Source: Corynebacterium pseudopelargi
GTDB lineage: Bacteria; Actinomycetota; Actinomycetes; Mycobacteriales; Mycobacteriaceae
NCBI RefSeq assembly: GCF_003814005.1
Contig: NZ_CP033898.1
Location: 744,001-808,000 of the forward strand
Length of the DNA stretch: 64,000 bases
Direction: 5' to 3'
The notes under the pieces were generated by a model. It was not told the DNA's origin. It worked only from the letters and a program-made list of their open reading frames with translations, and did not search any database. Of the stretch, positions 16,565 through 26,078 are shown in pieces. How positions within the stretch are numbered: position 1 is the first letter of the stretch; every line of letters begins with the position of its first letter. A program made the position numbers and the translations under genes.

Positions 16565-18001
16565 TTAGCAGTCGTAGTACAGCTCGAACTCCTGCGGGGT
16601 GGGGCGCAGGCGCACGGGGGTGATCTCGTTGTCGTACTTCAGCTTGACGTAGGTATCGATGAGATCCTCGGTGAAGACGTCGTTGTCGGTGAGGAACTCG
16701 TGGTCTTCTTCCAGAGCCTTCAGCGATGCCTCAAGTGAGGTCGGTGCCTGCGGGATGGAAGCTGCCTCCTCCGGAGGAAGCTCGTAGAGGTCCTTATCCA
16801 CCGGAGCGTGCGGCTCGATGCGGTTCTTGATGCCGTCGAGACCTGCCAGCATCATGGCAGCGAAACCGAAGTAGGGGTTGCCCGATGGGTCCGGTGCGCG
16901 GAACTCGATGCGCTTTGCCTTGGGGTTGGAGCCGGTGATCGGGATGCGCACGGCAGCCGAACGGTTGCGCTGCGAGTACACCAGGTTGATGGGAGCCTCG
17001 AAGCCGGGCACCAGGCGGTGGTAGGAGTTCAGGGTCGGGTTGGTAAATGCCAACACCGCGCCTGCGTGGTGGAGGATACCGCCGATGTAGTAGCGGGCGA
17101 TATCGGAAAGGCCTGCGTAGCCGGACTCGTCGTGGAACAGCGGCTTGCCGTCCTTCCACAGCGACTGGTGGGCGTGCATGCCGGAGCCGTTATCGCCTGC
17201 CAGTGGCTTGGGCATGAAGGTGACGGTCTTGCCGTGCTGTGCCGCGGTGTTTTTGATGATGTACTTGAAAGACTGCAGATCGTCGGCAGCATGCAGCAGC
17301 GTATTGAACTTGTAGTTGATTTCCTGCTGGCCGCCGGTGCCTACCTCGTGGTGGAAACGCTCGATCTCGTAACCACACTGCATGAGGTTCTTCGTCATTT
17401 CGTCGCGAAGCTCAAGGGTCTGATCGTATGGGGGCACGGGGAAGTAGCCGCCCTTGAGGCGGGTCTTGTAGCCCAGGTTGGGCGTGCCGTCGAGCTGGGT
17501 GTCCTTGCCGCGGTTCCACCAGCCTTCTTCGGAATCTACTTCGTAGAAGCCGGTGTGGGCGTCAGTGGCGTAACGAACCTTGTCAAAGAGGTAGAACTCC
17601 GCCTCAGCGCCAAAGAAGCAGGTGTCGGCGATGCCGGTGGACGCAAGATATTCCTCTGCCTTGCGTGCCACGTTGCGCGGGTCGCGGGAGAATGGCTCGC
17701 GGGTGAAAGGATCGTGGACGAAGAACTTCATGTTCAACGTCTTAGATTTCCGGAAGGGGTCGATCTTCGCGGTGGCGAGGTCCGGCAGGAGGTTCATGTC
17801 GGACTCGTCAATGGTGGTAAAGCCGCGAACAGAGGAGCCGTCGAATGCGAGGCCTTCTTCGATTGCGTCTTCGTCGAGGATGTTCGCGGGGATCGAGAAG
17901 TGCTGCTCGATGCCGGGAACGTCGGTGAAACGGATGTCGATGAACTCGACTTCTTCGTCCTTGATGAACTTCAGTACGTCGTCAGCGGATTGAAATGCCA
18001 C
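16565..18001 (-). CDS. glnA: glutamine synthetase type I
   Basis: 478 residues; makes glutamine from glutamate, ammonia and ATP as a dodecamer. The N-terminal beta-Grasp domain ([20 protein letters not shown]) is followed by the catalytic domain with [12 protein letters not shown], the metal-binding E residues, and [15 protein letters not shown]406 in DLYELPPEE is the adenylylation site of the GSI-beta type, so activity is probably controlled by GlnE. The end ELYYDC is typical. This is the main ammonia-assimilating partner of the gltBD operon in the same window. It is transcribed alone; an AATTTT/AAAATT repeat with TTTCTAT upstream may be part of an AmtR site. Confidence 0.97.
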   Translation of the reverse strand: MAFQSADDVLKFIKDEEVEFIDIRFTDVPGIEQHFSIPANILDEDAIEEGLAFDGSSVRGFTTIDESDMNLLPDLATAKIDPFRKSKTLNMKFFVHDPFTREPFSRDPRNVARKAEEYLASTGIADTCFFGAEAEFYLFDKVRYATDAHTGFYEVDSEEGWWNRGKDTQLDGTPNLGYKTRLKGGYFPVPPYDQTLELRDEMTKNLMQCGYEIERFHHEVGTGGQQEINYKFNTLLHAADDLQSFKYIIKNTAAQHGKTVTFMPKPLAGDNGSGMHAHQSLWKDGKPLFHDESGYAGLSDIARYYIGGILHHAGAVLAFTNPTLNSYHRLVPGFEAPINLVYSQRNRSAAVRIPITGSNPKAKRIEFRAPDPSGNPYFGFAAMMLAGLDGIKNRIEPHAPVDKDLYELPPEEAASIPQAPTSLEASLKALEEDHEFLTDNDVFTEDLIDTYVKLKYDNEITPVRLRPTPQEFELYYDC

Positions 18002-18084
18002 GATGTCTCCTAAAAGCCGCGGGCTTGTGCCGGGGTAGGTTGCGTTGTGCTTGCCCCAAATGGGGTTCAGGAAAGAGTCTAACT

Positions 18085-18110
18085 CAATTTTCTATCGACT
18101 GACTAAAATT
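18085..18110. promoter_or_regulatory. weak AmtR-like site upstream of glnA
   Basis: AATTTTCTAT-N6-ACTAAAATT: one good half-site (TTTCTAT) and one poor one, inside a 6-bp inverted repeat. It lies between divergent glnA and the RDD gene. C. glutamicum glnA is under AmtR control, which is the main reason to consider it. Confidence 0.35.
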
Positions 18111-18167
18111 CGCTTATTCCGAGTGCCTCACCCCCGAAATTCTGCCAAGAAGCTAAGGTGAAACTCT

Positions 18168-18683
18168 ATGAATAGCCGTCGAAACACCCCCAAAGACGAA
18201 TCGGATCACACGCCGCGACAGCCCAGAAGAAGCTGGCTCGACGGCCCACAGATCCCCTCACAATTTGATGCCGACAACACCGCTCGCTGGCCTGGTGAGC
18301 ACCTCGGTTTACCTGCAAAAGGCCCGGGCTCCCTGGCTTCTGTGATGCGGCGAACCGGTGGGGTGTTTATCGACTGGTTCATCTGCCTTGCCATCGCCAA
18401 TGGCGTTGTAGCCCTCACCAGCTCCCTCGGGGGTGTCGCCACCGTTACCCCCATGATCTACCTCCTGCTCGGTGTGATCTCCGTCTGGCTATTCGCACGA
18501 ACCCCCGGCCAAGCCATCCTCGGCATGGGTGTTGCAAGGATTGACGCCGAAGCCCGAGTGAATTTCCTCCGCGCATTCGCTCGCACCTTTTTCACCCTCT
18601 TTATCTTCCCCGCAGTGCTTGTCGACGCCGACGGCCGCGGCATCCACGACCGAGCAACCGGTACATCCGTGGTGATGGGCTAA
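18168..18683 (+). CDS. RDD family membrane protein
   Basis: 171 residues. A polar N-terminus of about 55 residues precedes the RDD core: MRRTGGVFIDWFICLAIANGV, a second helix MIYLLLGVISVWLF, the loop RTPGQAILGMGVARID, and a third helix FARTFFTLFIFPAVL, ending with the conserved GRGIHDRATGTSVV. In mycobacteria and corynebacteria the RDD gene between lipA/DUF4191 and glnA is a regular neighbour. Function unknown; RDD proteins have been proposed as carriers. A strong bidirectional terminator separates it from the DUF4191 gene. Confidence 0.88.
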   Translation: MNSRRNTPKDESDHTPRQPRRSWLDGPQIPSQFDADNTARWPGEHLGLPAKGPGSLASVMRRTGGVFIDWFICLAIANGVVALTSSLGGVATVTPMIYLLLGVISVWLFARTPGQAILGMGVARIDAEARVNFLRAFARTFFTLFIFPAVLVDADGRGIHDRATGTSVVMG

Positions 18684-18723
18684 CGCTCACTCCTTTCAGA
18701 TGGCCTGGATAAAAGGCAAAAAA

Positions 18724-18754
18724 ACTCCCGCCTCGATCCGAGGCGGGAGTTTTT
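18724..18754. terminator. bidirectional terminator between RDD and DUF4191 genes
   Basis: ACTCCCGCCTCG and CGAGGCGGGAGT, a perfect 12-bp stem with a 3-nt loop, flanked by A-run and T-run. Confidence 0.9.
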
Positions 18755-18767
18755 CTTATGCGCTGTG

Positions 18768-19544
18768 TTAGCCGCGCTTATTGCGCTCAGCGGCGCGTCG
18801 AGCGGCACGATTCATGCCTGACATCTTGCCGCCGCCGGGGATGGGGCCTTTGGGCAGTGCCTGGCCGGAATTGACTGCATCCATGGCCTCAAGACGACCT
18901 GCGATCTGGTAGACCTCATTCTTCTTGTAGCGCTTGGGCATCTTCATCAGGTGGCGCTGCAAGTTCTTCAGCGGCACGGCATCGCCTTCATTGCCCACCA
19001 TGACCACCTCGACGGGCACGCCGGGGACGAGCTTTTCAATGCGACGCTTCTGCTGCGCAATGAGGTTATTCAGGTGGCTGCGGTTGCCTTCGCCCACCAG
19101 CACCACACCAGATACGCCCACCACGCGGTGCAGCACATCCATTTGGCGGGTCATGGCAACACCGGTCTTGGTGCGCCAAGCAATGCCCATGCCGGAGCGA
19201 AGGTTCTCCAGCGCCCAGCCAGCGGCACCGGCTTGGCCATCGGCGCGGTCATAGACGCTATTTTGCAGGCGACGGCTAAACAGCCACATGGCCAGTGCTG
19301 CACCGAAGGCGAGGCCTACGATCAACATGAACCACTGGCCACCCCAGAGGGAGCCGAGCAGGAAAAAGACTAAGCCCATGCCCAAGAATGCGGCGAGCAT
19401 GATCGGCACCAGCGCCTTATCTTGCTTGCGCTGCATCTGGAATGCCTGCCAGATCTGCTTACGCGTATTCTTGCGCTGCTCACGCTTAGCGCGCTTCTGA
19501 GCCTTCTTTGCGGCCTTGATGTCCTGTTTATTCGGGTCTGCCAT
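18768..19544 (-). CDS. DUF4191 membrane protein
   Basis: 258 residues. A strongly basic N-terminus rich in K and R (about 1-45) precedes two adjacent helices (VPIMLAAFLGMGLVFFLLGSL and WFMLIVGLAFGAALAMWLF). The soluble part contains RHLMKMPKRYKKNEVYQIAG and ends in another basic stretch, RAARRAAERNKRG. This matches the actinobacterial DUF4191 family, which is nearly always next to lipA. Function unknown. It starts 32 nt after the lipA stop on the same strand and is likely co-transcribed. Confidence 0.88.
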   Translation of the reverse strand: MADPNKQDIKAAKKAQKRAKREQRKNTRKQIWQAFQMQRKQDKALVPIMLAAFLGMGLVFFLLGSLWGGQWFMLIVGLAFGAALAMWLFSRRLQNSVYDRADGQAGAAGWALENLRSGMGIAWRTKTGVAMTRQMDVLHRVVGVSGVVLVGEGNRSHLNNLIAQQKRRIEKLVPGVPVEVVMVGNEGDAVPLKNLQRHLMKMPKRYKKNEVYQIAGRLEAMDAVNSGQALPKGPIPGGGKMSGMNRAARRAAERNKRG

Positions 19545-19576
19545 GTTGAATAACCTTACAAGCTCACCTTGGATGC

Positions 19577-20632
19577 TTAGGAATTGGTGCGTGAAGACAC
19601 CACTGGTGTGTCTTCAGATTTACCGTACTTCTGCAGCAGCGTCGATGCCTCCTGGGCGGTGGTGCCGTGTGCTGTTTCCGCCAAGTGGCTGAGGTGGCTT
19701 GGCAATTGCTCCCCACGGGATTCCAGTGCTTCGGCATACAGCTTGCCGGCACGATAGGAGGATCGAACCAAAGGCCCAGACATCACTGCGCCGAAGCCGA
19801 TCTCGCGGGCATAATCGGCGTGCTCGATGAATTCCTCGGGCTTTACCCAGCGATCAATCGGGTGGTAGAGCGGGCCTGGGCGAAGGTACTGCGTGATGGT
19901 AATGATGTCGCAGCCTGCATCGTGGAGATCATCGAGTGCCTCGCGGATCTCATCTTGGGTTTCGCCCATGCCGAGGATCAGGTTGGACTTGGTTACAAGG
20001 CCAAAATCTCGTGCCTGGCGGATCACGTCGAGCGAGCGCTCGTATCGAAACGCCGGGCGGATCCGCTTAAAAATGCGCGGCACCGTTTCTAGGTTGTGGG
20101 CGAACACCTCGGGGCGCGCCTCAAATACTTCCTGCAGCAGATCGGGCTTGCCAGAAAAATCCGGCACCAGGTTCTCAACACCGGTGTGGGGGTTGAGTTG
20201 GTGAATTTGGCGCACCACCTCGGCATAGAGCCATGCGCCTTCATCTTCGAGGTCGTCGCGTGTCACACCGGTGATGGTGGAGTAGTTGAGCTGCATTTCG
20301 CGCACAGACTCCGCTACTCTTCGGGGCTCGTCACGGTCGAGTGGTTCAGGTTTTGCCGAGTTGATCTGGCAGAAGTCGCAACGACGCGAACAATTTGCAC
20401 CGCCAATTAAGAAGGTGGCTTCGCGTGATTCCCAACATTCGTGGATATTCGGGCAGCCAGCCTCCTGGCACACGGTGTGCAGGCTTGCGCCCGACACCTT
20501 CTTTTTCATGTCCTGATATTCAGGGCCCGTTTTCACGGCAGTGCGAATCCAGCGAGGCTTGCTCTCAATTGGGGTCTGCGAGTTGCGAGCCTCAACTCTT
20601 AACAGTCTGCGTCCTTCAGGTGCTGTAGTCAC
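19577..20632 (-). CDS. lipA: lipoyl synthase
   Basis: 351 residues from the GTG at 20632 ([18 protein letters not shown]), the usual corynebacterial start; a TTG nine codons earlier is the only longer option. It is a radical SAM enzyme that inserts two sulfurs into protein-bound octanoyl groups. The auxiliary cluster ligands are C55, C60 and C66 ([12 protein letters not shown]) and the radical SAM cluster ligands C81, C85 and C88 (CSRRCDFC). The C-terminal [11 protein letters not shown] carries the conserved Ser that ligates the auxiliary cluster. It follows lipB by 45 nt. Its products serve GcvH and AceF, encoded immediately upstream on the same strand. Confidence 0.97.
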   Translation of the reverse strand: MTTAPEGRRLLRVEARNSQTPIESKPRWIRTAVKTGPEYQDMKKKVSGASLHTVCQEAGCPNIHECWESREATFLIGGANCSRRCDFCQINSAKPEPLDRDEPRRVAESVREMQLNYSTITGVTRDDLEDEGAWLYAEVVRQIHQLNPHTGVENLVPDFSGKPDLLQEVFEARPEVFAHNLETVPRIFKRIRPAFRYERSLDVIRQARDFGLVTKSNLILGMGETQDEIREALDDLHDAGCDIITITQYLRPGPLYHPIDRWVKPEEFIEHADYAREIGFGAVMSGPLVRSSYRAGKLYAEALESRGEQLPSHLSHLAETAHGTTAQEASTLLQKYGKSEDTPVVSSRTNS

Positions 20633-20677
20633 CCCACGTACCCTACTCGTTGTGAGCAAAACGTGCCCACAGCCCTA

Positions 20678-21436
20678 CTACCTGCGCTTTATGCCCTTGG
20701 TGGGATCAGGTGCTTGATCAAAACTATGATCAGCCACCTGCAATTCACCGGCGAGCGCACGGGTGATTTCTCGAATCAGCGGTTCCGTCATCGCTTCGGT
20801 GGTGATATCACGATCAAGCTCGGCGCTCATGGTGGTCACCCCTGCATCATCAATGCCGCAGGGAACGATGTGCTCGTAGTACTCCAGGGTGTTATTGCAG
20901 TTCAAGGCCAGCCCATGCATGGTTACTCCGCGGGTGATTCTGATGCCAAGTGCTGCGACCTTGCGGTGCTGTTGCCCATTGCTGCCGGGTACCCACACAC
21001 CTGAGCGGCCGTCGATGCGCCCGGCAGTAGTGATGCCTGCCTGGCGCACGCTTTGAATCAGTGCCTCTTCAAGGCGTCGCACATAATCCACCACATCAAC
21101 CGGTTCGGCCAGGCGAATGATTGGATACATCACCAATTGGCCTTGGCCATGCCAGGTGATTCGGCCGCCACGATTGACGTCGATCACCGGCAGCCCATTG
21201 CGGGGGCGATCCTCCGGCTGTGTTCTCTTCCCAGCGGTGTAGACATTGGGGTGTTCGAGCACCAAGAGCGTATCGCCGATGCTGTCTTGAGCCCTTTTGG
21301 CGGCAAGCTCTGTTTGTAAGTCCCATGCCTGCTGATAATCGACGGTGCCGAGCATGCGCACGTCGATAGGCTCGCTGGAGGCACGAATGGACTGGTGGGC
21401 TGGAAAGAAGGGATCCCGAGGTGCGCTCATGGGCAT
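20678..21436 (-). CDS. lipB: octanoyltransferase
   Basis: 252 residues; transfers octanoate from acyl carrier protein to lipoyl domains. The family signature [18 protein letters not shown] is near residue 90; the catalytic Lys is in RKVAALGIR and the catalytic Cys in [16 protein letters not shown] lies 8 nt before the ATG at 21436, although an in-frame ATG two codons later is equally possible. It is separated from gcvH by a terminator hairpin at 21476, so lipB-lipA-DUF4191 probably has its own promoter. Confidence 0.96.
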   Translation of the reverse strand: MPMSAPRDPFFPAHQSIRASSEPIDVRMLGTVDYQQAWDLQTELAAKRAQDSIGDTLLVLEHPNVYTAGKRTQPEDRPRNGLPVIDVNRGGRITWHGQGQLVMYPIIRLAEPVDVVDYVRRLEEALIQSVRQAGITTAGRIDGRSGVWVPGSNGQQHRKVAALGIRITRGVTMHGLALNCNNTLEYYEHIVPCGIDDAGVTTMSAELDRDITTEAMTEPLIREITRALAGELQVADHSFDQAPDPTKGIKRR

Positions 21437-21475
21437 CTAGGGTACTCCTTTTGCCCACAGGCACCGAGGGGCAGC

Positions 21476-21519
21476 TAAAACAAAACACCGCACCTAAGAA
21501 AAAACTTGAAGGTGCGGTG
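21476..21519 (-). terminator. terminator after gcvH
   Basis: CACCGCACCT and AGGTGCGGTG form a perfect 10-bp stem (21486-21495 with 21510-21519), followed on the minus strand by TTTTGTTTT. Confidence 0.75.
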
Positions 21520-21533
21520 CAGGGGCGCGGTTT

Positions 21534-21926
21534 CTAGTTCACGCCATTGGCCTCGGCATAGGCTTGAGCGTCCATGAGCTCGCCGGTTGATTCGACCTCG
21601 ACTTCGAAGAGCCAGCCTTCGCCAAAGGGATCGTTATTGACTACCGCATAATCATTGTGGACTGCGTCGTTGACGGCGGTGACGGTGCCGGTGACAGGGG
21701 AGTAGAGATCGGATACCGATTTGGTGGATTCCACTTCACCGCAGGTTTCTCCTGCCTCGACCTGGTCGTCTACCTCTGGAAGCTCCGCAAACACCACTTC
21801 GCCTAGGCGATCAGCGGCAACGGAGGTGATGCCAACGCGCACGGTGGCGCCAACGGCTTCGTCGGCGGTGGCGTTGATCCACTCGTGGTCTTCTGAGTAA
21901 GAGAAATCTTCAGGCAAGTTCGACAT
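21534..21926 (-). CDS. gcvH: glycine cleavage system H protein
   Basis: 130 residues from the ATG at 21926, which has GGAAAGGAAA upstream. The lipoyl-carrying lysine is K69 in EVESTKSVSDLYSPVTG, the hallmark of GcvH. N-terminal text YSEDHEWINA is typical. The protein shuttles the aminomethyl group between GcvP and GcvT on its lipoyl arm. Third gene of gcvP-gcvT-gcvH, 48 nt after gcvT; the lipoyl-making lipB and lipA follow directly. Confidence 0.97.
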   Translation of the reverse strand: MSNLPEDFSYSEDHEWINATADEAVGATVRVGITSVAADRLGEVVFAELPEVDDQVEAGETCGEVESTKSVSDLYSPVTGTVTAVNDAVHNDYAVVNNDPFGEGWLFEVEVESTGELMDAQAYAEANGVN

Positions 21927-21974
21927 GGGGTTTTCCTTTCCTACAGGTTTAGCTTTTCGACGTTGCAAGCAAGC

Positions 21975-23081
21975 TTATTGTTCTCTGCGATAAAAAGGCA
22001 GCGTTTGCACAACAAATGGCAACCTTTTGCCGCGGACATCGGCTTCGAGCTCGGTGCCTTCGGCGGTGTAGTCACGATCCACGTAGGCCAGTGCAATGGG
22101 ATGGCCCAAGGTGGGTGAAGGTTGGCCGGAGGTGACCTCACCAACAAGCTGCTCGCCTGCATAGAGCTGTGCGCCCTGGCGCGCTGCGCGGCGCTGGGAG
22201 GAAGACAAACCCACAAGCTGGCGCTTCGGTTCCTCGGCACCAAGCAGAGCTTGTTTGCCCACGAAATCGCCATCTTTGTTCTTGGCTACCAAGACTCCAA
22301 GGCCAGCATCTGCAGGGGTGAGATCCTCATTGAGCTCATTGCCGTATAAGGGCATGCCTGCCTCAAGCCTTAAAGAATCACGCGCGGCAAGCCCGCAAGG
22401 TACGAGCTCGAATTCCTGGCCAATCTCGGAGATGGCCTTCCACAAATCCTCTGCTTCGGCACAGGGGATATACAGCTCGAAGCCATCCTCGCCGGTATAG
22501 CCGGTACGGGCTAGCAGCACGCGGTGTCCGGCTACCACCAGCCAAGTAGCGGCATAGTATTTCAATTCCTGCACGGTGGCTGCATCCTCGGGATCAACCA
22601 AGGCCTCAATCACTGCCTCAGCCTTCGGGCCTTGCACAGCAATCAAAGCGGTGTCGCGCGATTCGTCGACAAGCTCTACCTCAAAGCCCTCGGCGCGTTC
22701 CTGCAACGCGGCAACAACGGCCTCGGTATTGCCGGCGTTGGGCACCACGAGGAATTCCTGCTCGCCCAGGCGGTAGGTAATCAAATCGTCGATCACACCA
22801 CCTTGCTCATTGACCATCATGGAGTACTTGGCCTTGCCCACGGCGATGGCCGAGAGCTTGGATACCAGGGCATAGTCCAAAAACGCCGCAGCATCAGGCC
22901 CAGTTACTTTGACTTCGCCCATGTGGGAGAGGTCGAACATGCCGCAGGTGTTGCGTACCGCGCGGTGTTCGCCAAGCTCAGAGCCGTATTTCAGCGGCAT
23001 GTTCCAGGCGCCAAAAGGGGTAAAGCTTGCGCCTAATGCCTCGTGCACAGCGTGCAGGGGAGAGTGCAACAATTTGCTCAT
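21975..23081 (-). CDS. gcvT: glycine cleavage system T protein (aminomethyltransferase)
   Basis: 368 residues. It releases ammonia from the aminomethyl-lipoyl group of GcvH and passes the one-carbon unit to tetrahydrofolate. The text FDLSHMGEVKVTGPDAAAF, the folate-binding YSMMVNEQGGVIDDLITYR and RTGYTGEDGFELYIP are the conserved GcvT motifs, and the C-terminal GEVTSGQPSPTLGHPIALAY completes the family's OB-like domain. It starts 12 nt after the gcvP stop. Confidence 0.97.
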   Translation of the reverse strand: MSKLLHSPLHAVHEALGASFTPFGAWNMPLKYGSELGEHRAVRNTCGMFDLSHMGEVKVTGPDAAAFLDYALVSKLSAIAVGKAKYSMMVNEQGGVIDDLITYRLGEQEFLVVPNAGNTEAVVAALQERAEGFEVELVDESRDTALIAVQGPKAEAVIEALVDPEDAATVQELKYYAATWLVVAGHRVLLARTGYTGEDGFELYIPCAEAEDLWKAISEIGQEFELVPCGLAARDSLRLEAGMPLYGNELNEDLTPADAGLGVLVAKNKDGDFVGKQALLGAEEPKRQLVGLSSSQRRAARQGAQLYAGEQLVGEVTSGQPSPTLGHPIALAYVDRDYTAEGTELEADVRGKRLPFVVQTLPFYRREQ

Positions 23082-23093
23082 AGATTCATGCTC

Positions 23094-25913
23094 CTAACCG
23101 GTGCAGCAGAAATTGCGATCGCCATAGGCCTCGTCGAGGCGGCGAACGGGCGGGAAATACTTGGCTTCGCGCAAAGACTCAACTGGGTACACAGCCTCTT
23201 CACGCCCAAAGGCATACGGCCACTGATCAGCGCAGGCCACCTGCGCATTAAAGGGCGCGTGATGCAACATGGATTCCTCGTAGGCGGTGGTGCCGTTTTC
23301 GATCTCGGCGATCTCGGCGCGAATAGCTCGCATCGCTTGAATAAAGCGATCCAGCTCGGCTACGTCTTCAGATTCCGTGGGCTCAACCATCAAGGTGCCA
23401 GCCACCGGGAAAGAAAGCGTAGGGGCGTGGAAGCCGAAGTCGATCAAGCGCTTGGCCACGTCAGCGGCACTCACACCAGTGGCATCGCTGAGCGGACGCA
23501 GATCGAGGATGCACTCATGGGCCACCAAACCACCAGGGCCTGTATAAAGCACCGGGAAGGCATCTTTGAGCTCAGCGGCAATGTAATTGGCATTCAAAAT
23601 GGCCGTGGCAGTCGCCTGCCTCAAGCCCTTGGCGCCCATCATCGCGATATATGCCCAAGAAATCGGCAGCACACCGGCAGAACCATAGCGAGCCGAGGCA
23701 ATCGGTACGCCAGCATCACCAGGTGCAGGTTGGGCGGGGTCGGTGCCCAAAGGATCACTGGGCAGATACGGGGCTAAGTGCTCAGCCACACAAACCGGGC
23801 CAACACCTGGTCCGCCGCCACCATGAGGAATGGTGAAGGTCTTGTGCAGGTTCAGGTGCGAAACATCGCCACCGAACTCACCCGGCTGGGCAATGCCGGT
23901 GAGTGCATTCATGTTGGCGCCATCGATATAGACCTGCCCGCCGTGTTCGTGGATCTTCGAGCACACCTCGCGCACGCTCGCCTCGAACACACCGTGGGTG
24001 GAGGGATACGTGATCATGATGCCTGCTAGGCGATCACCAACCTTGTCAATCTTGGCCTCAAGGTCAGCCATATCGATTGAGCCTTCGCGGCCATCGTTAT
24101 CCACCACAACCACGTCGAGATTGGCAAGCTTGGCCGAGGCCGCGTTGGTGCCGTGCGCCGAGCGCGGAATCAGCACCACGTCGCGTTGTGCCTCACCGCG
24201 GGCCACATGATAGCGGCGAATGGCCAACAGCCCTGCCAGCTCACCCTGGGAGCCAGCATTCGGCTGCACCGATACCTTGGCGTAGCCGGTAATGCGTTCC
24301 AGCCAGCCTTGGAGCTCTTCAATCAACGCGCGCCAACCGGCAGTGTGACGATCAGGCGCATAGGGGTGGATATTGGCAAAATTGGGCCAAGAAATCGGCT
24401 CCAAACCCGCGGTGGGGTTGAGCTTCATGGTGCATGAACCCAAGGGGATCATGCTGCGATCAAGCGCTAAGTCGCGATCAGAGAGCTTGCGCAAATACCG
24501 AAGCATTTGGGTTTCGGAGTGGATCGAGGAAAACACCGGGTGCTTCAAGGTGGGGTTGCTGCGCAAAAGGCTTTGAGGAATAGCCTGGCCTTCAGCCTTT
24601 TTGGCCTGCACGCCGAAGACTTCTGCCAATGCCTCCACATCGGCTGGGCTTGCAGATTCACCGAAGCTCACGCTTACCTTATCGGCGCCAATAGCGCGCA
24701 GCAGATAGCCGCGTTCCTCAGCGCTTTGGACAATCGCTTCCGCCTTGCCGGGGGTAAGCACCGTCACCGTGTCAAAGAAGTGCTCATGGGCAAGCTCAAA
24801 GTCGCCTTGTACGCTCGCGGCAAAATCGCAGGCACGAGCATGCACGCGCTGTGCAATCTGGCGCAAACCATCAGCACCATGCCAAATGGCATACATGGTG
24901 GCAGTAACAGCCAGCAGTGCCTGCGCGGTGCAGATATTGCTCGTGGCTTTTTCGCGGCGGATATGCTGCTCACGGGTTTGCAGCGCAAGACGTAAGGCAG
25001 GGTTGCCATCGGCATCGCGAGCAATACCCACTACACGCCCGGGAAGCTGGCGGGTGAGTTTGGAGGTAACTGCCATAAAGGCTGCATGCGGGCCGCCAAA
25101 AAACAGTGGCACACCAAATCGTTGGGAGGTACCAAAGGCGATATCGGCACCCAGGGTGCCTGGTGCTTCAAGCAGTTGCAGTGCCAAAAGATCGCAATCT
25201 ACTGCCGCCAGTGCGCCACGGGAGTGGATATCTTCAATCGCGCGACGAATATCGCTGAGATCGCCCTCAGTACCCGGATAGGCGAGGATTACACCCACCA
25301 GATCTTCACCAACCAGGCCGTGAGTGATGTCGCTGATCTCCACTTCCAAGGCCAGGGTGCGTGCGCGTTCGGTGGCAACGGCCAACACCTGCGGGTGCAG
25401 GCGTTGGTCGAAGATGATGCGCCTGCCCTTTCGGCTCACGCGCGCCATCAATGCCACGGCTTCTGCTGCCGCGGAGGCCTCATCCAGCAGCGAGGCGCCG
25501 GCAACAGGAAGGCAGGTCAGCTCGCTGACCATATTTTGGAAGTGCAGCAAAGCCTCAAGGCGGCCCTGGGAGATTTCAGGCTGGTACGGGGTATAGGCGG
25601 TGTACCAGGCCGGTGACTCGAGCACGTTGCGGCGAATCACCGGGGGAGTGGAAGTTTCGTAGAAGCCCTGGCCATAGAAGGGCTTGAGCGCAACGTTTTG
25701 ATCGGCATAGCTGCGCAACTTAGCCAGTGCTTCGTCCTCGCTTAAAGGCTCCGGCAATTCGAGTGCTTGGCTGTGGATGTCTTTTGGCACAGCCGCCTCG
25801 ATCAGGGCCTCAAAAGAATCGAAGCCCAGGCGCTGCAGCAGTTCGCTGCGTTCATCGGCAGTGGGGCCGATGTGCCGGGCTACGTAGGGGGAATAGTGTG
25901 CGGGTGAACCCAT
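23094..25913 (-). CDS. gcvP: glycine dehydrogenase (decarboxylating), P protein
   Basis: 939 residues in the single-chain form of the P protein. It decarboxylates glycine with PLP and hands the aminomethyl group to GcvH. YVARHIGPTADER is the family start. The PLP lysine is K691 in NLHKTFTIPHGGGGPG. The two homologous halves are both visible (for example GTSQRFGVPLFFGGPHAAFMA in the first half). First gene of the gcv operon. I find no glycine riboswitch in the 150-nt leader between aceF and gcvP. The operon's place between aceF and lipB is unusual compared with C. glutamicum. Confidence 0.97.
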   Translation of the reverse strand: MGSPAHYSPYVARHIGPTADERSELLQRLGFDSFEALIEAAVPKDIHSQALELPEPLSEDEALAKLRSYADQNVALKPFYGQGFYETSTPPVIRRNVLESPAWYTAYTPYQPEISQGRLEALLHFQNMVSELTCLPVAGASLLDEASAAAEAVALMARVSRKGRRIIFDQRLHPQVLAVATERARTLALEVEISDITHGLVGEDLVGVILAYPGTEGDLSDIRRAIEDIHSRGALAAVDCDLLALQLLEAPGTLGADIAFGTSQRFGVPLFFGGPHAAFMAVTSKLTRQLPGRVVGIARDADGNPALRLALQTREQHIRREKATSNICTAQALLAVTATMYAIWHGADGLRQIAQRVHARACDFAASVQGDFELAHEHFFDTVTVLTPGKAEAIVQSAEERGYLLRAIGADKVSVSFGESASPADVEALAEVFGVQAKKAEGQAIPQSLLRSNPTLKHPVFSSIHSETQMLRYLRKLSDRDLALDRSMIPLGSCTMKLNPTAGLEPISWPNFANIHPYAPDRHTAGWRALIEELQGWLERITGYAKVSVQPNAGSQGELAGLLAIRRYHVARGEAQRDVVLIPRSAHGTNAASAKLANLDVVVVDNDGREGSIDMADLEAKIDKVGDRLAGIMITYPSTHGVFEASVREVCSKIHEHGGQVYIDGANMNALTGIAQPGEFGGDVSHLNLHKTFTIPHGGGGPGVGPVCVAEHLAPYLPSDPLGTDPAQPAPGDAGVPIASARYGSAGVLPISWAYIAMMGAKGLRQATATAILNANYIAAELKDAFPVLYTGPGGLVAHECILDLRPLSDATGVSAADVAKRLIDFGFHAPTLSFPVAGTLMVEPTESEDVAELDRFIQAMRAIRAEIAEIENGTTAYEESMLHHAPFNAQVACADQWPYAFGREEAVYPVESLREAKYFPPVRRLDEAYGDRNFCCTG

Positions 25914-26022
25914 GAACCTACCTTCTTCTCACTCCACGATATGTAGTGACCCCCGTCATTATAGGGGAGTTCGGGTGTATTGGTTCACCAGTTCAGGCCC
26001 GCTGAGGCTGAATAAAACACAA

Positions 26023-26065
26023 ACACCCCACGACCTGCCCGCTTGGAGCGGGGGTGGTGGGGTGT
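26023..26065. terminator. terminator after aceF
   Basis: ACACCCCA and TGGGGTGT form the base, extended inward through CGACC-TGCCCGC against GCGGG-GGTGG. On the minus strand it is followed by TTGTGTTTTATT. Confidence 0.75.
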
Positions 26066-26078
26066 AGTGATGAAGCGC

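Noticed and set aside
25914..26078. Possible glycine riboswitch before gcvP
   Set aside because: The leader is short and lacks the paired aptamer features; only an ordinary upstream region and the aceF terminator are seen.
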